Positions 26,902 through 35,506 of a DNA stretch of 64,000 nucleotides are shown piece by piece. Position 1 is the stretch's first letter; every line of letters starts with the position of its first letter. The stretch comes from Streptomyces celluloflavus (GTDB lineage Bacteria > Actinomycetota > Actinomycetes > Streptomycetales > Streptomycetaceae), in assembly GCA_000720995.1 (NCBI GenBank), contig JOEL01000036.1, forward strand, positions 1 through 64,000, in the 5' to 3' direction. Made by a program: the position numbers and the translations under genes. The notes under the pieces were generated by a model. That model had not been told where the DNA came from, searched no databases, and worked only from the letters and a program-made list of their open reading frames with translations.

Positions 26902-27888
26902 TCAGCCGCCGGGGCGCGAGGCCGGGGGTCGCGGTGGCTGCGGGAGCCCGGTGTGCTCGGGTGCCGTTGAGGTCCGCGCGGCCGATTCGAGCCGGTCAAG
27001 GACATGGCGGGTGTCGGGGTGACGGCCGGTTCCGGTGCGGTACAGGGCGTGCACGCTGCGCCGGACGGGGGTGCTCAGGGGGTGGAAGCACAGCTCGGGG
27101 GTGGGGGCCGGGAGGGCGAGACGGGGGATGAGGGCGACGCCCGCACGCCGGGCGGCCAGCGCCGCCAGGACGGCGAAGTCACCGGCCGAGACGACGGTCC
27201 GGGGGACGAATCCCGCGGCGCCGCAGACCCGCTGCGTCATGTCGTGGCAGGCGGTGTCCGGGCTCGGCAGGAGCCAGCAGGCGTCGGCGAACCGCGCCAG
27301 CTCGGCCTGCTCTCCCGGGGCCAGTCGGTGCGCTGCGGCGTCGGCCGGGTGCAGAACGAGGAAGACGGGTTCGTCGAAGAGCGGGCGGCTCTCGCAGCCC
27401 GGCGGCAGGGGGCGCGGCAGCAGGCTGTAGGAGTGGGTGACGGCGATGTCGACCCGGTGCCGGAGGAGGGCGGCTTCGGCGGCCTCCGGTTCGTGCTCGA
27501 CGAGATGGAGCGTCGGCGCCTGGTGGCCGGCGGCGTACGGATCGGGCCACAGGAGGGGGATCAGGGTGCGGGCCGCGGACGGGAACGCGGCGATACGGAC
27601 CGTGCCGCGCTCGCCCCGGCGCAGGGCGGCGAGATCGGATTCGGCCGCGGCGAGGTTGTCCAGCAGGACGCGGGCGTGGTCCACGAGGAGCTGTCCGGCA
27701 CTCGTGAGATGCAGGGTCCGGCCGCGTTTCTCCAGCAGCGGCACGCCGGACTCCTTCTCCAGCGCGGCCAGCTGCTGGGAGACGGCCGGTCCCGTCAGAT
27801 GCAGGGCTTCCGCCGTGGCGGCCACCGTCCCCCGCGTGGCGAACTCGGCCAGCAGCCGCAGTCTCCGCACCTCCAACAAGAAGCTCAC
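26902..27888 (-). CDS. LysR family transcriptional regulator
   Basis: The protein has 328 residues. The N-terminal winged helix (RLRLLAEFATRGTVAATAEA, recognition helix GPAVSQQLAALEKESG, then LLEKRGRTLHLTSAG) spans residues 5-65, followed by a two-lobed effector domain (VRIAAFPSAARTLIPLLW, VDIAVTHSY) and a Pro-rich tail. It diverges from the EamA transporter gene with 63 bases between starts, so it most likely controls that gene and itself. Confidence 0.92.
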   Translation of the reverse strand: MSFLLEVRRLRLLAEFATRGTVAATAEALHLTGPAVSQQLAALEKESGVPLLEKRGRTLHLTSAGQLLVDHARVLLDNLAAAESDLAALRRGERGTVRIAAFPSAARTLIPLLWPDPYAAGHQAPTLHLVEHEPEAAEAALLRHRVDIAVTHSYSLLPRPLPPGCESRPLFDEPVFLVLHPADAAAHRLAPGEQAELARFADACWLLPSPDTACHDMTQRVCGAAGFVPRTVVSAGDFAVLAALAARRAGVALIPRLALPAPTPELCFHPLSTPVRRSVHALYRTGTGRHPDTRHVLDRLESAARTSTAPEHTGLPQPPRPPASRPGG

Positions 27889-27893
27889 CTACC

Positions 27894-27926
27894 GATTAGC
27901 GCAAGAAAGAGTAACTGGACCTAATC
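27894..27926. promoter_or_regulatory. Candidate LysR binding site
   Basis: GATTAG-N21-CTAATC is an inverted repeat centred between the divergent LysR and EamA genes; its left arm begins inside the presumed leader just upstream of the LysR start. The arms are AT-rich in a GC-rich context. Confidence 0.5.
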
Positions 27927-27951
27927 CATAGTAGGCGGGACAGTCGGTTCC

Positions 27952-28872
27952 GTGAAGCTCGACAGAACCTCGCTCGCCCTGGCCGCCACCGTGCTGCTGT
28001 GGGCCTCCGCGTTCCCCGCGATCCGCGTCGCCCTGGACGGCTACGGGGCGGGCGGACTGTCCTTCGTCCGCCTCGCCGTCGCCTCGCTCGCGCTCGCGGT
28101 GGTCGCTCCGCTGCTGAAGGTGCGGCGCCCCCGCGGACGGGACCTGCCCCGTATCGTCCTCGTCGGCGCGAGCGGTATGAGCGCCTACCAACTGCTGCTG
28201 AACTGGGGCGAAATCCATGTGCCGGCGGGTACCGCCAGTCTGATCGTGGCCGTTGTACCCGCCATCAGCGCACTGCTCGCCGCCGCGTTCCTGGGCGAAC
28301 GGCTCACGCTCGCCGTGGTCGCCGGTTCGGCCGTGGCCCTGGGCGGCGCCGCGCTCATCGCCGTGGCCGGTGGCGACACCCGTTACACGGTCGCCGCGTG
28401 GGCGGTCCTCGCCGCCGCCGTCGCCCAGGCCGGCTACCACTTCGCCATCAAACCGCTGCTGCGCCGGTACACCGGTCTCGAAGTCGCCTGCTACGCGATG
28501 TGGGCCGGCACCGTTCTCCTTCTCCCCCTCGCCCCCGACGCCGTCCGCACCGCGCTGAGCGCCCCTGCGGACGCCACACTCGCCGCGGTCTACCTCGGTG
28601 TGCTCCCCTCCGCCGCCGGATTCGTGGTCTGGGGCCATGCCGTCGCCCGTCTCACCGTCACCGCGGCCACCGCCGCCCTCTATCTCGTCCCCGTCGTCGC
28701 TCTCGCCGTCGCCGGTGTCTGGCTCGGTGAGCGGCCGCGGCCCGTGGAACTCCTGGGTGGCCTCATCGGCATCGCGGGCGTCGCCCTCGTCAACCGCCGG
28801 CCACGCCCCGAGCGCGCGCGGACGGCGGCCGGCACGTCCCCCCGCGCCGCGCCGACGCGCCGCCGCTCCTGA
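27952..28872 (+). CDS. EamA/DMT family transporter
   Basis: The protein has 306 residues, ten hydrophobic segments arranged as two EamA halves. The first half has VLLWASAFPAIRVAL, the second WAVLAAAVAQAGYHFAIKPL, and the GERLTLAVVAGSAVALGGA and GERPRPVELLGGLIGIAGVA blocks end each half. Such proteins export amino acids or other metabolites. The GTG start is close to the divergent LysR gene, its probable regulator. Confidence 0.92.
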   Translation: MKLDRTSLALAATVLLWASAFPAIRVALDGYGAGGLSFVRLAVASLALAVVAPLLKVRRPRGRDLPRIVLVGASGMSAYQLLLNWGEIHVPAGTASLIVAVVPAISALLAAAFLGERLTLAVVAGSAVALGGAALIAVAGGDTRYTVAAWAVLAAAVAQAGYHFAIKPLLRRYTGLEVACYAMWAGTVLLLPLAPDAVRTALSAPADATLAAVYLGVLPSAAGFVVWGHAVARLTVTAATAALYLVPVVALAVAGVWLGERPRPVELLGGLIGIAGVALVNRRPRPERARTAAGTSPRAAPTRRRS

Positions 28873-28931
28873 CCTGAGGAGCGAACACCGGCGCCTAACG
28901 GGCCGACAGCCCCCGCGGCCCCGCCGGGCGG

Positions 28932-29366
28932 TCAGTCACCGGCGTTCCTGGCGCGGCGCAGGCCGACGAACTCGCACTCGGTGAAGACCGCGACCACGAG
29001 CGCGCCGGAGACCAGGAAGGCACGCCCGAGCCCGGTGAGCGGCAGCACGTCGGTGAACGCGAGCAGGAGCAGTGCCGCGCAGGACAGCGTGTTGCCCGCC
29101 ACGACGGTCACGGCGAGGTGCGCCGGGATCCGCGGATAGCCGGCGATGAGGGCGAGCGCGGCGGCCCCGCCGAGCAGGGCGATCCCGAACGGGACGGACC
29201 AGGTGGTCGGCAGGCCGAGCGGGCCGCTGAGCCAGGTGTTGCCGACGAGCATGACGAGGCCGAAGACGGCGGAGCTCCAGCCGTCGACGCGCAGGCTGCT
29301 GCGCAGCAGGTCCGGTGCCGCGCGGCCGGCCGCCGGGCGGGGGGCGGTCATGACGGGGGTGCTCAT
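28932..29366 (-). CDS. Four-segment membrane protein
   Basis: The protein has 144 residues with four hydrophobic segments (for example SAVFGLVMLVGNTWLSGPLG and VTVVAGNTLSCAALLLLAF). ATG 29366 has GGAGA upstream and was preferred to an in-frame start at 29498. No function is recognised. It diverges from the XRE regulator gene, which may control it. Confidence 0.75.
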   Translation of the reverse strand: MSTPVMTAPRPAAGRAAPDLLRSSLRVDGWSSAVFGLVMLVGNTWLSGPLGLPTTWSVPFGIALLGGAAALALIAGYPRIPAHLAVTVVAGNTLSCAALLLLAFTDVLPLTGLGRAFLVSGALVVAVFTECEFVGLRRARNAGD

Positions 29367-29557
29367 ACAGGTCTCCTCGGTCCGTGGGCCGGGGTGCGAT
29401 CCGGCCCCGGCCCGGCCACGATCCGACCGTGGTCCGGCCGTGATCAGGGGAGACAGTGACATCGCGAGGGGCAGGGGCTCAATGACCTCCGAGGTCATGG
29501 CCGCCTTGATCCGCGGCCGGATACCCTCCGCCGTATGGATGTGAAGCAGCCTCCCGG

Positions 29558-30349
29558 GTGGGTGCCCTGCTACGGGAGTGGCGGCGCCGCCGCAGGCTCA
29601 GCCAACTCGAACTCGCCCTCCTGGCGGATACCTCCGCGCGGCATCTGTCCTGCGTGGAGACCGGCCGCGCGCGGCCGAGCCGGACGATGGTGCTGCGCCT
29701 GTCCGCCGCCCTGGACGTCCCCCTGCGGGAGCGCAACACCTTGCTGCTGGCCGCCGACTACGCGCCCGCGTACCGGGAGAGCGGTCTGGACGACGCGGAC
29801 ATGGCGTCGGTCCGTGCCGCGCTCGACGTGATGCTGACGGCGCACGAGCCGTACCCCGCCGTCGTGGTCGACCGCTGCTGGAACGTACTGGCCGCCAACC
29901 GGGCGCTGTCCGTCCTGATGGACGGCATACCGCCGCATCTGCTGGAACCGCGGCCGAACGTGTTCCGGCTGCCCCTGCACCCCCAGGGGCTGGCCCCGCG
30001 GCTGGCCAACCTGGGCGAGGTCCGGGCCCTCTTCCTCGAACGGCTCCGGCGGCAGGCCGACGCCACCGGGGACGAGCGGCTGCGCGCGCTGTACGAGGAG
30101 GTGTGCCGGTACCCGGTCCACGCGGACGAGGAGCCGGCCGGGGCGGGCGCCCCGCCGCCGCGGCCGAGTCCGGTGCAGGTACCGCTGAGGGTCCGCACCC
30201 CGCAGGGCGAGCTGTCGATGTTCAGCACCATGGCGACGTTCGGGGCCCCGGCCGATGTGACGCTGTCGGAGCTGGCGATCGAGTTGTTCTATCCGCTCGA
30301 CGAGTTCACCACCCAGGCGCTGCGCGGGTTGGCGGGGGTGCCTAGCTAG
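29558..30349 (+). CDS. XRE-family regulator with MmyB-type ligand domain
   Basis: The protein has 263 residues. An XRE helix-turn-helix covers about residues 1-60 (LREWRRRRRLSQLELALLA, then HLSCVETGRARPSRTMV), followed by an MmyB-like domain (YPAVVVDRCWNVLAANRAL ... TMATFGAPADVTLSELAIE). The GTG at 29558 has no clear ribosome-binding site. An ATG at 29535 in another frame encodes an MDVKQPP-like opening, so the true start may be upstream with a one-base indel or sequencing error in between. Confidence 0.85.
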   Translation: MGALLREWRRRRRLSQLELALLADTSARHLSCVETGRARPSRTMVLRLSAALDVPLRERNTLLLAADYAPAYRESGLDDADMASVRAALDVMLTAHEPYPAVVVDRCWNVLAANRALSVLMDGIPPHLLEPRPNVFRLPLHPQGLAPRLANLGEVRALFLERLRRQADATGDERLRALYEEVCRYPVHADEEPAGAGAPPPRPSPVQVPLRVRTPQGELSMFSTMATFGAPADVTLSELAIELFYPLDEFTTQALRGLAGVPS

Positions 30350-30355
30350 CCTGCG

Positions 30356-30392
30356 GGGGCCCGGCCTCCTACCCGCCGTACCGACGGGCCCC
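30356..30392. terminator. Putative bidirectional terminator
   Basis: GGGGCCCG pairs with CGGGCCCC across a 21-base loop in the 83-base gap between convergent genes. Confidence 0.45.
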
Positions 30393-30432
30393 GGGCCGGC
30401 GAACCGGCGGGCACGGCACCGGCGTCGACGGT

Positions 30433-31008
30433 TCAGTCGGTGCCGTCCATCCGCCGCAGTTCCCAGTCGGCCCGGGTCAGGGCGTACTCGACCTCGCCGT
30501 GCTCGGAGCCCTCGATGGCGTCCGGCCAGTCTCCGAAGTAGGTGCGGACGTGGGTCAGGCCGGCCTTCTCCATCACGCGCCGCGAGCGGGTGTTGACCGC
30601 CATCGTGTTCGCGACCACCCGTTGGACGCCCAGGTCGGTGAAGCCCTTGCGGATCAGGGCGCGGGATCCTTCGGTGGCGTACCCGCTGCCCCAGCCGGTC
30701 CGGCGCAGTCGGTAGCCCAGTTCCACCACCACGGGGCCGGTGTCGTCCAGCGGCCGGAACTCGAACCAGCCCAGGAACCGTTCGGTGGACTTCTCCTCGG
30801 CGGCCCAGAAGCCGCGGGTCCCGATGCTCGGGTGGTGGTGGAGGAGCCGCGGCAGGACGCGGGCCCGTACCGTTCCGCGAGGCGTCGGCCGGCCGCCGTT
30901 GAGGAAGCGCATGACCTCGGGGTCGCTGTCGAGGTCCGTCAGGTGGTCCACATCGGCCTCGGTGAACGGTCGCAGTACCAGCCGTTCGGTTTCCAGGAAG
31001 GAGGGCAT
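30433..31008 (-). CDS. GNAT N-acetyltransferase (RimJ/RimL-like)
   Basis: The protein has 191 residues. ETERLVLRPFTEADVDHLT is the typical RimJ/L opening; ELGYRLRRTGWGSGYATEGS holds the acetyl-CoA pyrophosphate loop, and VQRVVANTMAVNTRSRRVMEKAGL the cofactor-closing strand-helix. The acceptor (protein N-terminus or small molecule) cannot be told. It is not clearly in an operon. Confidence 0.9.
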   Translation of the reverse strand: MPSFLETERLVLRPFTEADVDHLTDLDSDPEVMRFLNGGRPTPRGTVRARVLPRLLHHHPSIGTRGFWAAEEKSTERFLGWFEFRPLDDTGPVVVELGYRLRRTGWGSGYATEGSRALIRKGFTDLGVQRVVANTMAVNTRSRRVMEKAGLTHVRTYFGDWPDAIEGSEHGEVEYALTRADWELRRMDGTD

Positions 31009-31197
31009 ACCGCGATCCTCACCTTCTGCGGCACGGACGGCACCGTATTTTCCCGCGGCGGGCCGGTGCCGTTCTTGTAACTGGACCGCGGTCGGCTGCG
31101 GTGAGCTGGTCGCGGAGCCCCGTACGAGGCTGCCGGGCGGGGGCGTACTCCGAGTTACGCGACGCCGCGCCGGTGTAGGCCGGCCAGCGCGGCCCGT

Positions 31198-32553
31198 TCA
31201 GTCCCGGCACGCCTTGTCGAGCGCGGCCGCGATGTGGTCGAGCGCGGCGGACGGCGGGGTGTACGGCACGCGCAGGTGGTGGGTGAGCGTGCCGTCGGCG
31301 GCGAATCGCGGGCCCGCGGAGAGATCGAGCCGGTGGGTACGGGCGCGTTCGACGACCGTGTCGGCCCGGGTGCCGGTCAGTCGCAGCCACAGGGAGAGCC
31401 CGCCGGGCGGGACCGCGAAGTGCCAGCGGTCGTCCCCGGCGAGCAGCCCGCTCAGCCGGTCCCGTTGCCGCCGGAGTTCGGCGCGGCGCCGGTCCAGCAC
31501 GGGATCCGGATCGCCCAGCAGCTCGATGGCGACCATCTGCTGCATCGGTGCCGCGGACAGCGGCGCGCACAGCGGATTGCCGGCCAGTTCGCCGATGAGC
31601 CGGGCGGGGCCGCGGATCCAGCCGACGCGCAGACCGCCCCAGACCGCTTTGCTGGCCGAGCCGATCAGGACCGCGTCCCGGATGCGCGGCTCGGGACCGG
31701 GGTTGTCGCGCAGGTCGAGGTCCCGCATGGTCTCGTCCACCACGAGCACGACCCCGTGGCGGGCGGCCAGTGCGGCGACCGTCCGGCGGGTCCGCGCGGT
31801 CATCAGCGCACCGGTCGGGTTCTGGAAGTCGGGCACCAGGTAGGCGAGTCCGCCGTGCGCGGTGCGCAGCGCGTCGTCGAGCTGGTCCAGGTCCCAGCCG
31901 TCGGTGGTGACCCGGCAGCCGGCCAGCCGCGCCCCGCCGCCGCGCAGCACGTTGAGCGCGTCGAAGAACGTGGGGATCTCGACGGCCGCGGCCCGTGGGC
32001 GCAGCTGGGCGCAGAGCAGCGCGAGCGCGGCCCGGGTCCCGGAGGTGACCAGGATCTGCTCGGGCCGGGTGGGCAGGCCCTCGCGGGTGTACCGCTCGGC
32101 GATCAGGGCGCGGAACTCGGGCAGGCCCGCTCCTGGTTCCCCGTCCTGGGCCAGCAGGGGTGCCACCCGTTCCATGGCGCGCCGGGTCGCCGCCAGATAG
32201 GCCGCCTGCGGCGCGGCCGGGACGGCGCGGCGCAGGTCGATGGAGTGGATCTCCCCCGTCGCCGAGATCGGCGCGATCCGCTCGGCCGCCTCGGCCGGCA
32301 GCCGGACCGTGCTCGCGCTGCCGTGGTGGGTGCGCACCCATCCGCCGTCGCGCAGCCGGGCCAGTGCGGCGGTCACCGTGCCGCGGCTGATGCCGAGGGC
32401 GGTGGCCAGGCGGCGTTCCGCGGGCAGGCTGCTGCCGGTCCGCAGCCGCCCGTCGAGTACCGCTTCCCGCACCGCGCCCGCCAGCGCCTCGCTCAGCGGG
32501 ACGCCGGGTCTGCGCCATTCGCCGAGGGCTCCCGCCAGCCGGTCGTCGCTCAT
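31198..32553 (-). CDS. MocR-type regulator (GntR HTH fused to aminotransferase fold)
   Basis: The protein has 451 residues. A GntR winged helix covers residues about 15-80 (LRTGSSLPAERRLATALGIS, then RGTVTAALARL). An aminotransferase class I fold follows, with PDFQNPTG and the PLP lysine K302 in LIGSASKAVWGGLRVGW. MocR proteins sense PLP or an amino-acid adduct and control a divergent metabolic gene. ATG 32553 was chosen; the upstream extension overlaps the divergent gene and is not family-like. The inverted repeat at 32559..32586 is its likely site. Confidence 0.92.
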   Translation of the reverse strand: MSDDRLAGALGEWRRPGVPLSEALAGAVREAVLDGRLRTGSSLPAERRLATALGISRGTVTAALARLRDGGWVRTHHGSASTVRLPAEAAERIAPISATGEIHSIDLRRAVPAAPQAAYLAATRRAMERVAPLLAQDGEPGAGLPEFRALIAERYTREGLPTRPEQILVTSGTRAALALLCAQLRPRAAAVEIPTFFDALNVLRGGGARLAGCRVTTDGWDLDQLDDALRTAHGGLAYLVPDFQNPTGALMTARTRRTVAALAARHGVVLVVDETMRDLDLRDNPGPEPRIRDAVLIGSASKAVWGGLRVGWIRGPARLIGELAGNPLCAPLSAAPMQQMVAIELLGDPDPVLDRRRAELRRQRDRLSGLLAGDDRWHFAVPPGGLSLWLRLTGTRADTVVERARTHRLDLSAGPRFAADGTLTHHLRVPYTPPSAALDHIAAALDKACRD

Positions 32554-32558
32554 CCGCA

Positions 32559-32586
32559 CTGGTCCAGTTTCCCACGATTGGACCAG
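32559..32586. promoter_or_regulatory. Candidate MocR operator
   Basis: CTGGTCCA-N12-TGGACCAG is a perfect 8-bp inverted repeat just upstream of the MocR start and between two divergent genes. TGGTCCA-like half-sites are common for MocR regulators. Confidence 0.65.
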
Positions 32587-32641
32587 GACGGCCGTCGTGC
32601 GCCGGGCTAGCGTCGTGGCGAACCGACGAACGGAGCCCCCA

Positions 32642-34042
32642 GTGCACCCCCGACTCGCAGCAGATCTCGCCCGGCTGCCGGACCTTTTGGACGTCACCCG
32701 GCGGCAGGCCACCGCCTTCCTCGACGGGCTGGCGGAGCGCCCCGTCGTCCAGGCCGTACGGGCGCCGGAACCCGTACCGCTACCCGCCTCCGGTGCCGGT
32801 CTCCAGGCCGCTTTGCAGGATTTCGCCACGCGCTGGGAGCCGGGCCTCTCGGCCGGTGCGGGGCCGCGCTACCTGGGTTTCGTCACCGGCGGTGTGACGC
32901 CCGCGGCGCTCGCCGGCGACTGGCTGACCGCGGCCGTGGACCAGAACCCCACCTCGTCGCTGGACGCCGCAGGGCAGCAGGTGGAGGAGGAGGCGATCGG
33001 CTGGCTGCGGGACCTCTTCGGTCTCTCCGCCGGCCACCAGGGAACCTTCGTCAGCGGCGCCACCATGTCCAACACCGTCGGGCTGGCGATCGCCCGCGAA
33101 TGGCTCGGCGAACAGCTCGGCGTCTCGCCGGCCGAGGACGGGGTGGGCGCCCTGGGTACGGTGCGGGTGCTGTCGGGGAGTCCCCATTCGAGCGTGGTCA
33201 AGGGCCTGTCGGTACTCGGCCTCGGCCGCACCGCCCTGGTACCGGTGCCCACCCTGCCCGACCGGGAGGCGGTCGATCCCGCGGCCCTGGAACGGGCCCT
33301 GCGCGAGGCGGACGGCCCCTGTGTCGTCGTGGCCAACGCCGGTACGGTCAACACCGTCGACTTCGACGATCTGCGGGCCATCGCGGCGCTCCGGGACCGC
33401 TACGGCTTCTGGCTGCACGTGGACGCCGCGTTCGGTGCCTTCGCCGCGCTCTCCCCGGCACACGCCCATCTCGTCGACGGCCTCGACCTGGCCGACTCGC
33501 TCTGCGTGGACCTGCACAAATGGCTGAACGTGCCGTACGACAGCGCGGTGCAGTTCACCCGCCGACGCGACCTGCAGGCCCGCGTCTTCCAGAACGCGGC
33601 CGCCTATCTCGGCCCACTGGGCGACACCCCCGACCCCGTCCATCTGACGCCGGAGAACTCCCGGCGCCTGCGCGCACTGGCGGCCTGGTTCACCCTGCGC
33701 GCCTACGGACGGGAGGGGTACCGCGAGATCGTGGAGCGCTGCGTGGCCTGCGCGCACACGCTGGGCGAGGCCGTCGGGGCCCTCGACGGGCTGCGGCTGC
33801 TGGCGCCGGTCCGGCTGAGCGTCGTCTGTTTCACGCTGGCCGACGCCCCCACCGCCGAGCGGCTCGCCGCGCTCGCCGGCCAACTGGCGGACGAGGTCTT
33901 CCTGACGCCCACGGTCTACGCCGGTGTGCCCGCACTGCGGGCCGCGTTCAGCAACTGGCGTACCACCGAGGAGGACACCCGGCTGGTCATCAGGGCTCTG
34001 GAGCGGGCCGTCCGCGACCTGCCGGAGCCGTCATCCCGCTGA
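32642..34042 (+). CDS. PLP-dependent group II decarboxylase-like enzyme
   Basis: The protein has 466 residues. The glycine-rich N-terminal region reads YLGFVTGGVTPAALAGDWL and FVSGATMSNTVGLA. HVDAAFGAF contains the cofactor Asp, and the PLP lysine lies in CVDLHKWLNVPYD at about residue 292. This is the fold of aromatic L-amino acid and related decarboxylases, though family members also act as aldolases or transaminases. GTG 32642 follows GGAG. The divergent MocR regulator suggests control by an amino acid or PLP. Confidence 0.9.
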   Translation: MHPRLAADLARLPDLLDVTRRQATAFLDGLAERPVVQAVRAPEPVPLPASGAGLQAALQDFATRWEPGLSAGAGPRYLGFVTGGVTPAALAGDWLTAAVDQNPTSSLDAAGQQVEEEAIGWLRDLFGLSAGHQGTFVSGATMSNTVGLAIAREWLGEQLGVSPAEDGVGALGTVRVLSGSPHSSVVKGLSVLGLGRTALVPVPTLPDREAVDPAALERALREADGPCVVVANAGTVNTVDFDDLRAIAALRDRYGFWLHVDAAFGAFAALSPAHAHLVDGLDLADSLCVDLHKWLNVPYDSAVQFTRRRDLQARVFQNAAAYLGPLGDTPDPVHLTPENSRRLRALAAWFTLRAYGREGYREIVERCVACAHTLGEAVGALDGLRLLAPVRLSVVCFTLADAPTAERLAALAGQLADEVFLTPTVYAGVPALRAAFSNWRTTEEDTRLVIRALERAVRDLPEPSSR

Positions 34043-34247
34043 CGCGCCCGGCGACCGGCACCCCGTGAAGCAGCCTCGATCTCCCGGCGGAGAGGCTCCC
34101 GTATCGGCGCGTCGGCAGACCTGCCGGGAGACCTGGCACGGGGCGCAGGAATCCTCACCTCCGCTCCGGCCCGGCCTGCGAGTTGGCGGTACCCGGGCCT
34201 CGGGCCGGCCCCTTGTCCCCCGCTGTTCCCGGCCTACTGTGGGGCGC

Positions 34248-35009
34248 ATGACGTACATCGAGATCAATGGTGCGCCCGCGTCGGCGGACACGCTGCGGGT
34301 GCCCGCGCTGACCAGCTACGGGCACTTCACCGCCATGCAGGTCAGGGACCGCCGGGTGCGCGGCCTGGACCGCCACCTCGGCCGGCTGGGCGCGGCGACC
34401 CGGGAGCTGTTCGGCGCGGACCTCGACGGCGGGCGCGTACGGGCGGAGATCCGGCACGCGCTGGAGGCGGCCGAGGCCCGCGACGCCTCGGTCCGGGTCT
34501 ATGTCTACTGGCCCGACGGCGACGAGCGGGCGACGCTCATGGTCACCGTGCGGCCGCCGCAGACGATGGCGGTGCATCCGAAGAGTGTGACGTCCGTGCC
34601 GTACGTCCGGGAGATGGCGCACATCAAGCATCTGGGCGCGTTCGGGCAGAGCCACCATCTGACGTCCGCGCTCCGGGCCGGCTTCGACGAGGCCCTGCTG
34701 ACGGATGCGCAGGGAGTGGTGACGGAGGGCGCGATCACCAACATCGCCTTCTGGGACGGCACTTCGGTGGTCTGGCCGGACGCCCCTTCGCTGCTCGGTA
34801 TGACGATGGCGCTGCTGGAGCCGCGGCTGCCGTCGGTACGCCGCCGCGTGACGCTCGCCGATCTCCCCTCGTACGACGCGGCGTTCCTCACCAACTCGCA
34901 GGGGTTCGCGCCGGTGCGCCGGATCGATGACGTGGCGTACGCGGTCGACGCGGAGCTGATGGCGAGGGTGCAGGCGGCGTACGACGCGGTGGCGTGGGAT
35001 GTGATCTGA
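34248..35009 (+). CDS. Class IV aminotransferase
   Basis: The protein has 253 residues, the length of class IV enzymes (branched-chain aminotransferase, D-amino-acid aminotransferase, aminodeoxychorismate lyase). The PLP lysine is K127 in REMAHIKHLGAFGQ, ALLTDAQGVVTEGAITNIAF carries the phosphate-binding and tail-side signature, and AAFLTNSQGFAPVRRID closes the site. The substrate is unknown. ATG 34248 is 205 bases after the decarboxylase stop, so a shared transcript is possible but not certain. Confidence 0.9.
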   Translation: MTYIEINGAPASADTLRVPALTSYGHFTAMQVRDRRVRGLDRHLGRLGAATRELFGADLDGGRVRAEIRHALEAAEARDASVRVYVYWPDGDERATLMVTVRPPQTMAVHPKSVTSVPYVREMAHIKHLGAFGQSHHLTSALRAGFDEALLTDAQGVVTEGAITNIAFWDGTSVVWPDAPSLLGMTMALLEPRLPSVRRRVTLADLPSYDAAFLTNSQGFAPVRRIDDVAYAVDAELMARVQAAYDAVAWDVI

Positions 35010-35027
35010 CCTCCTCCCGCCTCCCTC

Positions 35028-35054
35028 ACGCATCAGGCGTCGCACCTGATGCGT
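35028..35054 (+). terminator. Terminator after the aminotransferase gene
   Basis: A perfect 10-bp stem (ACGCATCAGG) with a 7-base loop lies 18 bases after the stop. Confidence 0.7.
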
Positions 35055-35173
35055 CATACGGGGGAACCGTCCGGGACGCGCCGCGTCACAGGTCCCGCAG
35101 GCACCGGCCGGATGCCCGCCCCGAGTCCCGCGAATCGGGCGCTCACCTGTGATGGCTCAATGTCACCGGGCGC

Positions 35174-35191
35174 CGTCAAACAGCTTTGACG
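35174..35191. promoter_or_regulatory. Palindrome and possible promoter for the glycosyltransferase gene
   Basis: CGTCAAA-CAGC-TTTGACG is a perfect inverted repeat. Its right arm supplies TTGACG, a -35-like element, with TTACGG 17 bases on as a weak -10 candidate. The remaining 35192..35506 is an untranslated leader or intergenic stretch with no recognised gene. Confidence 0.4.
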
Positions 35192-35506
35192 TGCTCTTTG
35201 TGCCCTACTTACGGTGATCACGTCATGAGCTGTTGTCCCGTGCGGCCCGGTGGAGAGACATGACCTCGACACCACCGTTCGGGTCCGGCCCGCCGGTGAG
35301 AGAGTCTCCGTGCGGAATCCCTCCGTGCGGACGCGGGGCACGGCGCGGCAACCGGGTTCTCACGGAGCCGGGGCCGCGCCGCGAGGCGGCCCGTTCGCGA
35401 AGGGGCCCGCACCACGGCGCCGCGCCGGGGACACCCGTACGACAGCGCCGCCCGGCGTGCGTCCGCCTTCCGGCACGCACAGCCACCGCCCACGGAAGAG
35501 GTACCC

